The notes below the pieces were generated by a model that saw only the letters and a program-made list of their open reading frames with translations, was not told the origin of the DNA and did no database searches. A stretch of DNA of 11,781 nt from an uncultured Lachnospiraceae bacterium. Lineage in GTDB: Bacteria; Bacillota; Clostridia; Lachnospirales; Lachnospiraceae. Made by a program: the position numbers and the translations under genes. The DNA is taken from assembly GCA_910577115.1 (NCBI GenBank), contig CAJTMC010000073.1, forward strand, positions 1 through 11,781. Direction: 5' to 3'. Below are positions 1 through 5,828 of this stretch, piece after piece. Every line of letters starts with the position of its first letter. The first letter of the stretch is position 1.

Positions 1-3
1 CAT
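1..3 (-). CDS. Start codon of a gene leaving the window on the left
   Basis: On the minus strand the sequence ends with a strong ribosome binding site (GGGAGGAAGG) five or fewer bases before an ATG whose three bases are window positions 3 to 1. Only the start codon is present, so the product cannot be named. An intrinsic terminator (24-65) lies directly between the upstream leader and this start, so expression probably depends on read-through or antitermination. Given the neighbouring ICE-like sequence the gene may be an ICE backbone gene, but that is inference. Confidence 0.5.
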
Positions 4-23
4 TTCCTTCCTCCCTAAAACGC

Positions 24-65
24 AAAAAAGGGCAGTTACAAACTGTTACGTTCATAACTGCCCTT
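24..65 (-). terminator. Intrinsic terminator in front of the edge gene
   Basis: Perfect 11-bp arms AAGGGCAGTTA (28-38 on plus) and TAACTGCCCTT (55-65) enclose a 16-base loop. Read on the minus strand the stem is followed by a run of six T before GCG, the form of a factor-independent terminator. It lies about 20 bases upstream of the edge gene's start codon rather than after a gene, which fits an attenuator. Confidence 0.7.
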
Positions 66-402
66 GCGCTGTTTTTACAATCCAAAAAAATTACAAATCC
101 TCTCTTTTTTGCCTTTGCTCTGTAATCCAATAAACCCACATACAAGTGGCAGGTCATTACGCTGCCCACATCGGAATTTCACCGTCATTTCATGACTGAA
201 TTTTTATAAAATTTCAGAAGTATCATTATCACGGATATGCTTCATCGCCCTGCACAACTGCTGTGCATTTTGTCAGTTCTTATCGCTCCACGCCTCTGCT
301 TTTCCGTTCATTTCCAAGTCAGAGCAGGCGCATCATGGCGCACTTACTTAGTGGCTACACATATCCTCACGTCCTGTATGTTCTGCGATATTCAGTTGTC
401 AA
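66..402 (-). promoter_or_regulatory. Structured untranslated leader, candidate attenuation or riboswitch region
   Basis: About 330 bases without a convincing gene lie between the HTH gene and the terminator. On the minus strand a TTGACA box (402-397) is a possible -35 element, though its -10 partner is weak. Downstream are several short hairpins: TGCACA/TGTGCA (251-267), GTCAT/ATGAC (184-196), GGCAG/CTGCC (148-166) and CCAC/GTGG (136-149, overlapping the previous one). The overlap of the last two means they compete. The GGGCAG of this area could also pair with the CTGCCC of the terminator. I could not match it to a known riboswitch consensus. The regulatory role is inference from the leader-terminator-RBS order. 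Confidence 0.4.
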
Positions 403-456
403 ATTTCCTTGTAAAAAATCCCTTGTCTGCATGGTATGTTTCCCTCAAAAAAACAT

Positions 457-786
457 CTACAGTTCCAGCTTATACGCCCCGTATTTTTTGAGGACACGTT
501 TCAGGATTTCCTTATCCTCCCCCTCTGCCGCATCATACATTTTTTTGAGCTTCTCCTGTTCGTAGGGAGTGAGCGTATTGTTGTACGGCTTGTAACCCTC
601 CATGATAAAAATTCCCCCGCCTGCCCCCGGCTTTGTGTATATGGGATAGCCATATGTAAGAGCCGCAACATCATTTAATATCGTGCGCCTTGCAACGCCA
701 AATTCCTGCGCCAGCTCCCTTGACGTAACATGACCGTTGACCACAAGGATACTGACAATCTCCATTCTGCGGTCTACAGTGGTCAT
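457..786 (-). CDS. Small DeoR-type helix-turn-helix protein
   Basis: A 109-residue protein. The N-terminal ~55 residues form a DeoR/HTH_11-like winged helix: 'RRMEIVSILVVNGHVTSREL' followed by 'FGVARRTILNDVAAL', the expected first helix, turn and recognition helix. A glycine-rich 'KPGAGGGI' wing follows, and then a charged C-terminal helix region (KLKKMYDAAEGEDKEILKR). It lacks the sugar-phosphate-binding domain of full-length DeoR repressors, so it is a stand-alone DNA-binding protein, probably a repressor or element regulator. The start at 786 is chosen because AGGAGGG lies five bases upstream. A GTG 18 bases further upstream would place this ribosome binding site inside the gene. It points toward the edge gene and its leader. 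Its target is unknown; autoregulation at the inverted repeat 831-857 is possible. Confidence 0.75.
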   Translation of the reverse strand: MTTVDRRMEIVSILVVNGHVTSRELAQEFGVARRTILNDVAALTYGYPIYTKPGAGGGIFIMEGYKPYNNTLTPYEQEKLKKMYDAAEGEDKEILKRVLKKYGAYKLEL

Positions 787-830
787 GATGCTCCCTCCTT
801 CCACTCAGCCCCAGCTTTTATTGTAAATTC

Positions 831-857
831 TAAATAGGTCAAAAACCTTCCTATTTA
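831..857. promoter_or_regulatory. Inverted repeat upstream of the HTH gene, possible operator
   Basis: Perfect 8-bp arms TAAATAGG (831-838) and CCTATTTA (850-857) are separated by 11 bases. They lie about 45 bases upstream of the HTH start, where the promoter of a minus-strand gene would sit. A regulator binding site is plausible. No well-spaced -35/-10 pair could be fixed here. Confidence 0.3.
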
Positions 858-907
858 CCAAAACTTTTTCAAAATTTTTTTGTCAGAATGGGCTGCAACG
901 CCCGTAT

Positions 908-1110
908 GGGTTTTGGGCAGCCTGCCTGTGCAGGCTAAAACCCGCTTGCATTCCATTTCTGGAACAGCAAGCACTGCCTGTGTCATGACACAGGGCGTAA
1001 TAGCAAGCACTGCCTGTGGACGTCCACAGGCACTTTTTTTACAGATTTTCCTCGAAGAAAAATCTGTAAAAATTGCTCATAAGGGGAAAATCCCCCTAAC
1101 CCCCTTACGG
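908..1110. other. Hairpin cluster, candidate origin of transfer (oriT)
   Basis: This non-coding stretch holds five strong dyads in about 200 bases. The first is 908-943, with arms GGGTTTT/AAAACCC enclosing AGCCTGC/GCAGGCT. The second is a perfect 18-bp palindrome (977-994). The third is a perfect 22-bp palindrome (1011-1032) followed by seven T. The fourth has perfect 14-bp arms (1036-1049 and 1059-1072). The fifth is GGGGA/TCCCC (1083-1095), which competes with TAAGGGG/CCCCTTA (1080-1086 and 1101-1107). A 17-bp direct repeat (966-982 and 1002-1018) carries the second and third dyads. Stacked hairpins ending in a C-rich TAACCCCCTTACGG block next to a short gene start resemble oriT regions of clostridial ICEs. 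The function is inferred; no relaxase gene is in the window. Confidence 0.4.
1011..1040 (+). terminator. Terminator-like palindrome with T run
   Basis: The 22-bp perfect palindrome (1011-1032) is followed by C and seven T on the plus strand, the shape of an intrinsic terminator. No plus-strand gene ends just upstream, so it may instead be part of the candidate transfer origin or stop stray transcription. Confidence 0.35.
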
Positions 1111-1117
1111 TCAAAAA

Positions 1118-1225
1118 ATGAAAATTTCAACAACGAAAAAGATGAACCGCATGGAAGTTTTTAACTTCATCGCAGCTCACCTTAATGTATGCAATAGGTT
1201 TTATTTCTTATTTCCGCTATCCTAA
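1118..1225 (+). pseudogene. Broken N-terminal gene fragment after the hairpin cluster
   Basis: A 35-codon frame opens right after the CCCCCTTACGG block. It begins MKISTTKKMNRMEVF, continues NFIAAHL, and then runs into Phe/Leu-rich residues and a stop. The first ~22 residues look like a real basic N-terminus. From about position 1183 the composition changes to A/T-rich sequence and the frame closes soon after. This fits a gene truncated at a junction between the ICE-like backbone and the cargo. There is no strong ribosome binding site, and the family could not be named. A chance ORF is possible. Confidence 0.3.
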
Positions 1226-1378
1226 GTTTATGTAATTTCCATCTTCTATTTTCATATACGATCTAATTTGGATTTATTTTTATATTGTTTTAATTCCGCA
1301 AACAAAATATCCATTCCATATTTTTTTCTGCATACAATTCCCTCGCTAACTGTAACCATTGATTTCAAACTGATTTTT
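1226..1378. other. A/T-rich spacer, no supported gene
   Basis: Between the broken fragment and the last operon gene the sequence is A/T-rich. A minus-strand frame of 35 codons (1252-1359) has no ribosome binding site and no recognisable motif, although its C-terminal part is rich in Lys, Glu and Leu and could be a remnant. A small inverted repeat TTTAGG/CCTAAA (1382-1397) at the end of the operon lacks a T run on the operon strand, so I see no convincing terminator. Confidence 0.4.
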
Positions 1379-1534
1379 TTATTTAGGGAATCCTAAATAA
1401 ATCGAAAAGAGAACAAATATTATTCCCAATGCAATAAGGATTATAGAACAACCCTTATGTTTTCTACAAGAAATACCAAAAGCAATAAAAAATATCCCCA
1501 ACAACATTGATGCAATCATTCCAAAAAATCCCAT
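1379..1534 (-). CDS. 51-residue two-helix membrane protein ending the operon
   Basis: A small gene starts one base after the stop codon of the ABC ATPase gene, with AGGAG nine bases upstream of its ATG inside the ATPase gene's end. The product begins MGFFGMIASMLLGIFFIAFG, has a short basic cytoplasm-type loop (SCRKHKGC), a second hydrophobic stretch (SIILIALGIIFVLFSIYLG) and a short C-terminus. Two transmembrane helices linked by a positively charged hairpin fit a small integral membrane protein, perhaps an accessory or stability factor of the transporter encoded just upstream. The family is not recognised. Tight coupling to the operon, the ribosome binding site and the membrane-protein composition make it likely to be real. 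Confidence 0.65.
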   Translation of the reverse strand: MGFFGMIASMLLGIFFIAFGISCRKHKGCSIILIALGIIFVLFSIYLGFPK

Positions 1535-1535
1535 T

Positions 1536-2207
1536 TCATTTACTCCTTTCAAGATGAATTACTCTATCATGACGATTGGCTATTTCCAAATCATGAGTTA
1601 CCGTAATAATAGTAGTGTTAAATTCCTTGTTCATTCTAAAAAGCAATGTTACAATCCTTTCTTTGTTCTCCGCATCGAGAGATGCCGTAGGCTCATCAGC
1701 TAAAATAATTTGTGGCTTCATGATGATTCCTCTGGCAAATACAGCTCTGGCTTTTTCCCCACCAGAACATTCAAGTGGTTTCTTTTTCAATATAGACTTA
1801 ATCTCAATCGCATTAGTGACCATTTCGAAATCCTCGTCCTGCTTTGATTTCCCTTTTTCAAAACCAGTATAAAGGATAGGCAATTTGATATTATCTTCAA
1901 TCGTCAAAGAATTGATTAATGCCGACTCTTGAAGGACAAAACCAATCCGTTGATTTCGCCATTGCGCCAATTCACTTGTAAGTAAATGTTCCGTCGGTGA
2001 ACCAAAGAGAGTGTACTCACCGTCATAATTCCTGTCAAGCAACCCCAAAATATTAAGCAAAGAGCTTTTGCCTACTCCAGATTCGCCTACAATGGCAATT
2101 TTTTCACCTGTATTAACTTCAAGGTTAAAATCATTCAAAATTGAAATTTGTGACTTTCTGCTCTTGTAGATTTTTTCTTTAATTCTCAAATCAATAATTT
2201 TCGTCAT
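1536..2207 (-). CDS. ABC transporter ATP-binding protein (MacB/LolD-like)
   Basis: A 223-residue nucleotide-binding domain that powers the permease encoded immediately upstream. Visible motifs in order are Walker A GESGVGKS (41-48), Q-loop Gln93 in 'FVLQES', the signature 147-154, Walker B IILADE (167-172), D-loop SLD (176-178) and the switch His205 in 'VTHD'. All catalytic residues are present. The signature reads CSGGEKAR, departing from the usual LSGGQ/LSGGE by having Cys first. Length and motif context fit the MacB/LolD/lactococcin-972-exporter type. The start at 2207 is chosen because its ATG overlaps the permease stop (ATGA) and GGGGGTG lies just upstream; an upstream in-frame start would extend far into the permease gene. 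Substrate unknown; export or defence against envelope-active peptides is inference from the operon. Confidence 0.9.
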   Translation of the reverse strand: MTKIIDLRIKEKIYKSRKSQISILNDFNLEVNTGEKIAIVGESGVGKSSLLNILGLLDRNYDGEYTLFGSPTEHLLTSELAQWRNQRIGFVLQESALINSLTIEDNIKLPILYTGFEKGKSKQDEDFEMVTNAIEIKSILKKKPLECSGGEKARAVFARGIIMKPQIILADEPTASLDAENKERIVTLLFRMNKEFNTTIITVTHDLEIANRHDRVIHLERSK

Positions 2208-3421
2208 TGTAACACCCCCAAAGAAATTGGAACTTTTTTGATTCTCCACAACATACTTTCAACAATAACAATTTCGATAAGGATATCTAATAAAGCTACT
2301 ACTGATAAAGCGAACCAGTCCATTCCTATCAAACCAAATAATCCGTAAGTGGCAAAGGTAGCATCTTTTCTTAACCAGCATCCGTATCTGTCACAAGCAG
2401 TAATTGCGAAGATAACTATTAAATTAACAAAGGAAAGGATACCGAAGTAACTATAAAATATTTTTCTCAGCCTTGAATAGCTCAATCCAACCAATAAGTT
2501 TATGGTAAAGTCTTTCAGCATTAGTCGAACGCTAACTAAAGCGTTCCATATAGAAAGACAAGCTATAATTATAATCAAAACAAAGGCTGTTATTGCAATA
2601 ATTTTTAATGAATGAAGATAATACTCATTAAAATATTCGTAATTTTCCTTTTGGCTAAAAAAGTTAAATTTTAAACCCAGATTGTTTTCAATAAATTCTC
2701 TTAAATCCGCTATTTCTTTTTGTGTTGTTTCGAGAATTATCACATCCATAAGTCCGTTCAATTGAAGGTCTATATTTGCATTATTGATAAACCTCTCATT
2801 CACAGGAAAGAGGATCAAAAAATTGTAGTATGTCTTGGAATTGAGCGCATAATAATTTGAATGGTAAGCATTTTGCTTCAAAACTCCTTGAACTTTTAAA
2901 GTTACTGGTCGCCCAAGGGCAGATTCTTCAATTATTATTGTTGACCCAATAGGATATGTTTTGCTTAATCCTTTCCCTATTAAAACAGGAATTTCCTCGT
3001 CAAGTTGGTAATTGAAATCTAAATCTGTTCCTTGTGAAAGTTCAAATTGATTTAGCTCATAATACTCTTCATTCATATAGCCTAATGATACTTTCATATC
3101 ATCAGTGTTGGGTACAGATACAATGAATCCATCTGTATAAAAAGCGTAATGAAAACTATTATTTAAATAGTCATATACTACTTGCGTTCCGTTTTCATTA
3201 ATTACATCCATATCAATATGACTATTAGGGTCTAAATTGGCAATGTAAACACCTTTTTGATTGATATATTTTGTTTCTTGATACCCTTGAAAAGTTGATA
3301 AAATCGAACGGGCAGCAGTATTAGTTATATAATTCGCCATAAAAAGCAGGAGAATCATGCCTATTCCAAGTATCGCTTTTCTTAAAAATATCTTTGAAAT
3401 AAAAAACTTAAAAATTTTCAT
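2204..3421 (-). CDS. FtsX/MacB-like ABC transporter permease
   Basis: A 405-residue membrane protein with the topology of MacB-type permeases. One helix near the N-terminus (KAILGIGMILLLFMANYI) is followed by a large extracytoplasmic region of about 240 residues, then three C-terminal helices (around KIIAITAFVLIIIIACLSIW, YSYFGILSFVNLIVIFAITA and WFALSVVALLDILIEIVIVE). It pairs with the ATPase gene, which overlaps it by four bases. The start at 3421 has AGGTG seven bases upstream and overlaps the preceding gene by 14 bases. A TTG 21 bases upstream is possible but lacks a better ribosome binding site. A two-cysteine segment (ACDRYGC) lies between the last helices. Such permeases usually work mechanically on envelope peptides or lipoproteins rather than moving small solutes; the substrate here is unknown. 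Confidence 0.8.
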   Translation of the reverse strand: MKIFKFFISKIFLRKAILGIGMILLLFMANYITNTAARSILSTFQGYQETKYINQKGVYIANLDPNSHIDMDVINENGTQVVYDYLNNSFHYAFYTDGFIVSVPNTDDMKVSLGYMNEEYYELNQFELSQGTDLDFNYQLDEEIPVLIGKGLSKTYPIGSTIIIEESALGRPVTLKVQGVLKQNAYHSNYYALNSKTYYNFLILFPVNERFINNANIDLQLNGLMDVIILETTQKEIADLREFIENNLGLKFNFFSQKENYEYFNEYYLHSLKIIAITAFVLIIIIACLSIWNALVSVRLMLKDFTINLLVGLSYSRLRKIFYSYFGILSFVNLIVIFAITACDRYGCWLRKDATFATYGLFGLIGMDWFALSVVALLDILIEIVIVESMLWRIKKVPISLGVLQ

Positions 3422-3854
3422 ATTTCCGCACCTGCCTTGCACTAATTAGTATGTATGTGATAAGAATAGGAACTAAATAAAGACTACTGGTTAGATTGAA
3501 ATTCAAATACACATTAGCTAATACTGATAGAATATAAGCGAATGCTAATATCATTATACAATCCAGTGCATATCGAATTGTGATATGAAATACAGTATCT
3601 CCCACCAGTATTTTGCAAAATATTTCTGCCTTTTTTCTGTGTAGCATTTGATAATGAAAAACTATTACAATAAATGTAAACAGCAAAACAATTAAGGGCT
3701 GGTAATCAATAAAATTTTTCACAAAGGCTTTCAAAATATAGGAATCTAAATCTAAAGTCTTTGCATAATCCAAAAGTACATTTAGGAAAAAGCAAAAAAT
3801 ATATGCAGTACATAGTTCTAATACATCAACAATTCTGAATAAAGATTTTCTCAT
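3408..3854 (-). CDS. Four-helix membrane protein of unknown family
   Basis: A 148-residue protein with four hydrophobic segments, approximately VLELCTAYIFCFFLNVLL, PLIVLLFTFIVIVFHY, LDCIMILAFAYILSVLANVY and SLYLVPILITYILISA. A basic loop (HRKKAEIFCK) lies between the second and third. The start at 3854 has AAAGGAG six bases upstream; an ATG 18 bases further upstream overlaps the anti-sigma stop codon but has a weaker site. The gene lies between the anti-sigma and permease genes and overlaps the latter. I do not recognise the family. Context suggests a second membrane subunit or an accessory of the ABC transporter, similar to the short membrane partners often found in peptide-resistance cassettes, but this is only positional evidence. 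Confidence 0.65.
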   Translation of the reverse strand: MRKSLFRIVDVLELCTAYIFCFFLNVLLDYAKTLDLDSYILKAFVKNFIDYQPLIVLLFTFIVIVFHYQMLHRKKAEIFCKILVGDTVFHITIRYALDCIMILAFAYILSVLANVYLNFNLTSSLYLVPILITYILISARQVRKYENF

Positions 3855-3868
3855 GCTTTCTCCTTTAA

Positions 3869-4774
3869 TCATTCATACTTACACCTATTTCCCCTTTTTG
3901 CTTTATAAAGCGATTTTCCTGTCAATATTGCAAAATAAAACAGTATGGCAACCAAAATCATAATGCAAAAATCTCGTTGTGATGAATATGTTGCAAAGTT
4001 AAGTCCTTTTGTGCAAATATGAGCTGCCATATAAGAAATCGTAAATGGCAACGCTCTGTCAATCCACACAATGATTGCCTGCTTGTTTCTCAATAAAAGC
4101 CGTAAAATCGCAAGTATAACAAAGGCAAGAAAGGCTAATAAGAAATACGGCAGAAAAATTTGTCTTGGCAATGTTACAACATCCTCTTGGGTATTATCAT
4201 TTAACCCATAAATCAGTACATCTTCAGAACCATCGTTTGAAGTAAAGAAGATTTGAATTTTATTTTCAGTTTCAGAAGATATAACCATGTTTTGTTTTCC
4301 ACGATTTGATGAATATAAGTCCCAAGTCGTAGTCCACGCATTTATGCTATAAACTTCTGTTTCAGTTTTGTCGTTAAACTCTTTAATACAGCTATAACCT
4401 GTCACTTTATCATCAAAGGTTATGATAATATCCCCATCAGAGCTATCAATAACATTCAATAAGTTATTGGAATAAGGAAAGAATTTAGGTGATGTTAAAA
4501 TTCCAAAGACAACCGTCACTATTGCACATGCCAAAATCGCTGTGAAAAAAATGGTCTGTAGGCGTTTGATAAATAAATCTTTCTTTATTCTTTTTAAGGG
4601 AACAATATCCGTATCAGGAATAAAATCCGCAGGTTTCCGCATACGCTCAAATTCCGCATGACATTTTTCACAATGCTCAAGATGTTCACTAACAAACCCT
4701 CTTGTATCTGTACTTACCATATCTTCTACATAAAGCGGAAGGATGTCTTTGATTAAATTACATTTATTGTTCAT
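3869..4774 (-). CDS. Transmembrane anti-sigma factor with zinc-finger (ZAS) domain
   Basis: About 301 residues. The N-terminus carries a zf-HC2/ZAS motif. Counting from the upstream ATG, Cys6 is followed by His32-x3-Cys36-x2-Cys39 in 'EHLEHCEKCHAEFE', the Zn-binding set that holds an ECF sigma factor inactive. A first membrane helix lies near residues 72-93 (TIFFTAILACAIVTVVFGIL). An extracytoplasmic region of about 110 residues follows, then three more hydrophobic segments at the C-terminus. The extra helices make it larger than a typical single-pass anti-sigma. Of two adjacent ATG codons the second (4774) is chosen because GGAGG lies six bases upstream; the first is only three bases away. 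The start lies inside the sigma gene's end (about 11-14 bp overlap), so the pair is translationally coupled. Family assignment is firm; the sensed signal is unknown. Confidence 0.88.
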   Translation of the reverse strand: MNNKCNLIKDILPLYVEDMVSTDTRGFVSEHLEHCEKCHAEFERMRKPADFIPDTDIVPLKRIKKDLFIKRLQTIFFTAILACAIVTVVFGILTSPKFFPYSNNLLNVIDSSDGDIIITFDDKVTGYSCIKEFNDKTETEVYSINAWTTTWDLYSSNRGKQNMVISSETENKIQIFFTSNDGSEDVLIYGLNDNTQEDVVTLPRQIFLPYFLLAFLAFVILAILRLLLRNKQAIIVWIDRALPFTISYMAAHICTKGLNFATYSSQRDFCIMILVAILFYFAILTGKSLYKAKRGNRCKYE

Positions 4775-5276
4775 CATTGTCCTCCATTTGTTTTAATATT
4801 TTATTTCTTGCTCGGTGATAAGTGACGCAAGCCCAGTTATCTGTTTTTTGAAAAATATCTGCGATTTGTTTAAAACTCAATTCTCCAAAAACTCGCAACA
4901 TAAAAACTTCCTTATATGGTTCAGCTAAATTATGCAACCGGAGATGTATTTGCATGGCATCGCTTCGGTTTAATATTTGTTCCTCAATGGTGTCTTTATT
5001 ATCTGACAATTCAATATCATCAATAGCATCAATATCTACTACTCTCTGTTGCTTTTTCAAGTAAGAAAAGTAACAATTTTTTGCGATTTGGCAAAGCCAG
5101 ACACGGACATCTGTTTCGCCACGAAAAGTATCTATTGAACGCATTGCTTTGAAAAATGTTTCGCTTGTGATTTCCTCTGCAACACTTTCGTCTTTTGATA
5201 GCTTTTTGAGAAAAAGAAAAACGTCATTAAAATATCTGATATAAATTTTCTCAAATTCTTCCTTGAAACCTGCCAC
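4764..5276 (-). CDS. ECF-type RNA polymerase sigma factor
   Basis: A 170-residue sigma-70 family protein of the extracytoplasmic-function group. Region 2 spans about residues 10-75: 'DVFLFLKKLSKDESVAEEIT' followed by 'ETFFKAMRSIDTFRG', then 'VWLCQIAKNCYFSYLKK'. A short acidic linker (IDAIDDIELSDNKD) follows, and then region 4 at the C-terminus with its helix-turn-helix (LAEPYKEVFMLRVFGELSFK, then QIADIFQKTDNWACVTYHRA). The gene starts with GTG, supported by GGAGGTG seven bases upstream. The cognate anti-sigma gene overlaps its end. ECF factors of this layout usually activate their own operon under envelope stress. I did not find a second, non-sigma-A promoter directly upstream, so autoregulation is possible but not shown. 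Confidence 0.93.
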   Translation of the reverse strand: MAGFKEEFEKIYIRYFNDVFLFLKKLSKDESVAEEITSETFFKAMRSIDTFRGETDVRVWLCQIAKNCYFSYLKKQQRVVDIDAIDDIELSDNKDTIEEQILNRSDAMQIHLRLHNLAEPYKEVFMLRVFGELSFKQIADIFQKTDNWACVTYHRARNKILKQMEDNDEQ

Positions 5277-5319
5277 TTTCTCACCTCCTCACTTATAAGA
5301 CTTCACACTTCAAAAAATC

Positions 5320-5514
5320 TTACAAGTTTTTTGAAAAATCTTTATTTTTCTTTTTTCGTGCATCATCTGGTTTAGCAGCAACTTGTGGAATGAGCCACAC
5401 ACGGTTAATATTCATAGCACCTTCTATGCGGTTTTCTTTGCACAACCGCTGCACCCATCTTAGTGATACATTCCACTTTTCGGCAGCTTCCTGTGCAGTC
5501 ATATACTCAAACAT
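5320..5514 (-). CDS. Small excisionase/MerR-like helix-turn-helix protein
   Basis: A 64-residue protein, first gene of the minus-strand operon. It begins MFEYMTAQEAAEKWNVSLRW and continues VQRLCKENRIEGAMNI, followed by NRVWLIP: the compact winged helix of excisionase/MerR-type HTH_17 proteins, in which a helix-turn-helix is followed by a 'W-x-IP' wing. A lysine-rich tail (RKKKNKD) ends it. GGAGGG lies five bases upstream of the ATG. It is transcribed from the promoter at 5543-5571 and lies 43 bases upstream of the sigma gene, so it may modulate this operon. It carries no effector domain. It is not adjacent to an integrase it would naturally serve as excisionase, so a transcriptional role is more likely. 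Confidence 0.75.
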   Translation of the reverse strand: MFEYMTAQEAAEKWNVSLRWVQRLCKENRIEGAMNINRVWLIPQVAAKPDDARKKKNKDFSKNL

Positions 5515-5542
5515 ATCGTCCCTCCAAAATGTAATATGTAAT

Positions 5543-5571
5543 ATTGTAGCCGTTTGAACGAACTATATCAA
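5543..5571 (-). promoter_or_regulatory. Sigma-A-type promoter of the HTH/ECF/ABC operon
   Basis: On the minus strand TTGATA (5571-5566) and TACAAT (5548-5543) are separated by exactly 17 bases. Each box is one mismatch from the vegetative consensus. The -10 box is about 29 bases upstream of the HTH start codon, leaving a short leader with the ribosome binding site. Expression of the operon therefore has a housekeeping component in addition to any ECF control. Confidence 0.7.
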
Positions 5572-5640
5572 GTGTGTAAATATGTCTTTATGCTTATTGT
5601 CTTTGATAAATTGTTCAAACTTATAAACTGATTTTCTGTA

Positions 5641-5747
5641 TTCCGAAAAACAGAACTATTGAAGTCTATTTCCTTTACTTCTTGATTTCCGAAAATCGGA
5701 ACTCTTGAAGTCAGCTTTTTGAACTTCTGTAATTCCGAAAATTGGAA
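5641..5747. repeat. Three 46-bp tandem repeat units with palindromic cores
   Basis: The core TTCCGAAAA recurs at 5641, 5687 and 5733, exactly 46 bases apart. Units one and two agree at about 33 of 46 positions and share GAACT, TTGAAGTC and ACTTCT blocks at the same offsets. The third is present only as its first ~15 bases. In units two and three the core is an inverted repeat (TTCCGA-AAA-TCGGAA, and TTCCGA-AAA-TTGGAA with one wobble). The array lies about 70 bases upstream of the operon promoter, next to the RIT element. Regulator binding is a natural reading, not shown. Confidence 0.6.
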
Positions 5748-5828
5748 TGTAACAATACTGATTATAATTAAACTGATTATAGTCACACTGAATCAATCAC
5801 ATCAATCCTATCCTAAATCCTTCCCTTT

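Noticed and set aside
136..200. Cobalamin-riboswitch-like GGTGAAA...TCC and GCCACT words on the minus strand
   Set aside because: Only isolated words fit. The conserved CCCGCAACTGT box, GGGAAGG and the 3' AAGTCAGGAGAC region are missing, so I do not call this class.
237..678. Overlapping plus-strand frames over the leader and HTH gene
   Set aside because: They lie opposite a supported HTH gene or a structured leader, lack ribosome binding sites, and show no domain features.
880..1164. Plus-strand 94-codon frame across the hairpin cluster
   Set aside because: The translation mirrors palindromes and direct repeats (repeated 'ASTAC'), and there is no ribosome binding site. Non-coding structure explains it better.
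1252..1359. Minus-strand 35-codon frame after the operon
   Set aside because: No ribosome binding site and no family motif. Could be a gene remnant but cannot be supported.
1382..1397. TTTAGG/CCTAAA hairpin as operon terminator
   Set aside because: Stem of six A/T-rich pairs and followed by A rather than T on the operon strand, so it does not fit an intrinsic terminator.
5641..5747. CRISPR-like array
   Set aside because: Only three units, the repeats are imperfect over their length with no conserved repeat/unique spacer pattern, and there are no cas genes.
5568..5786. Minus-strand 72-codon frame upstream of the HTH operon
   Set aside because: No ribosome binding site, non-ATG start, and its body is the 46-bp repeat array plus the operon promoter region. 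Low-complexity composition, no recognised motif.
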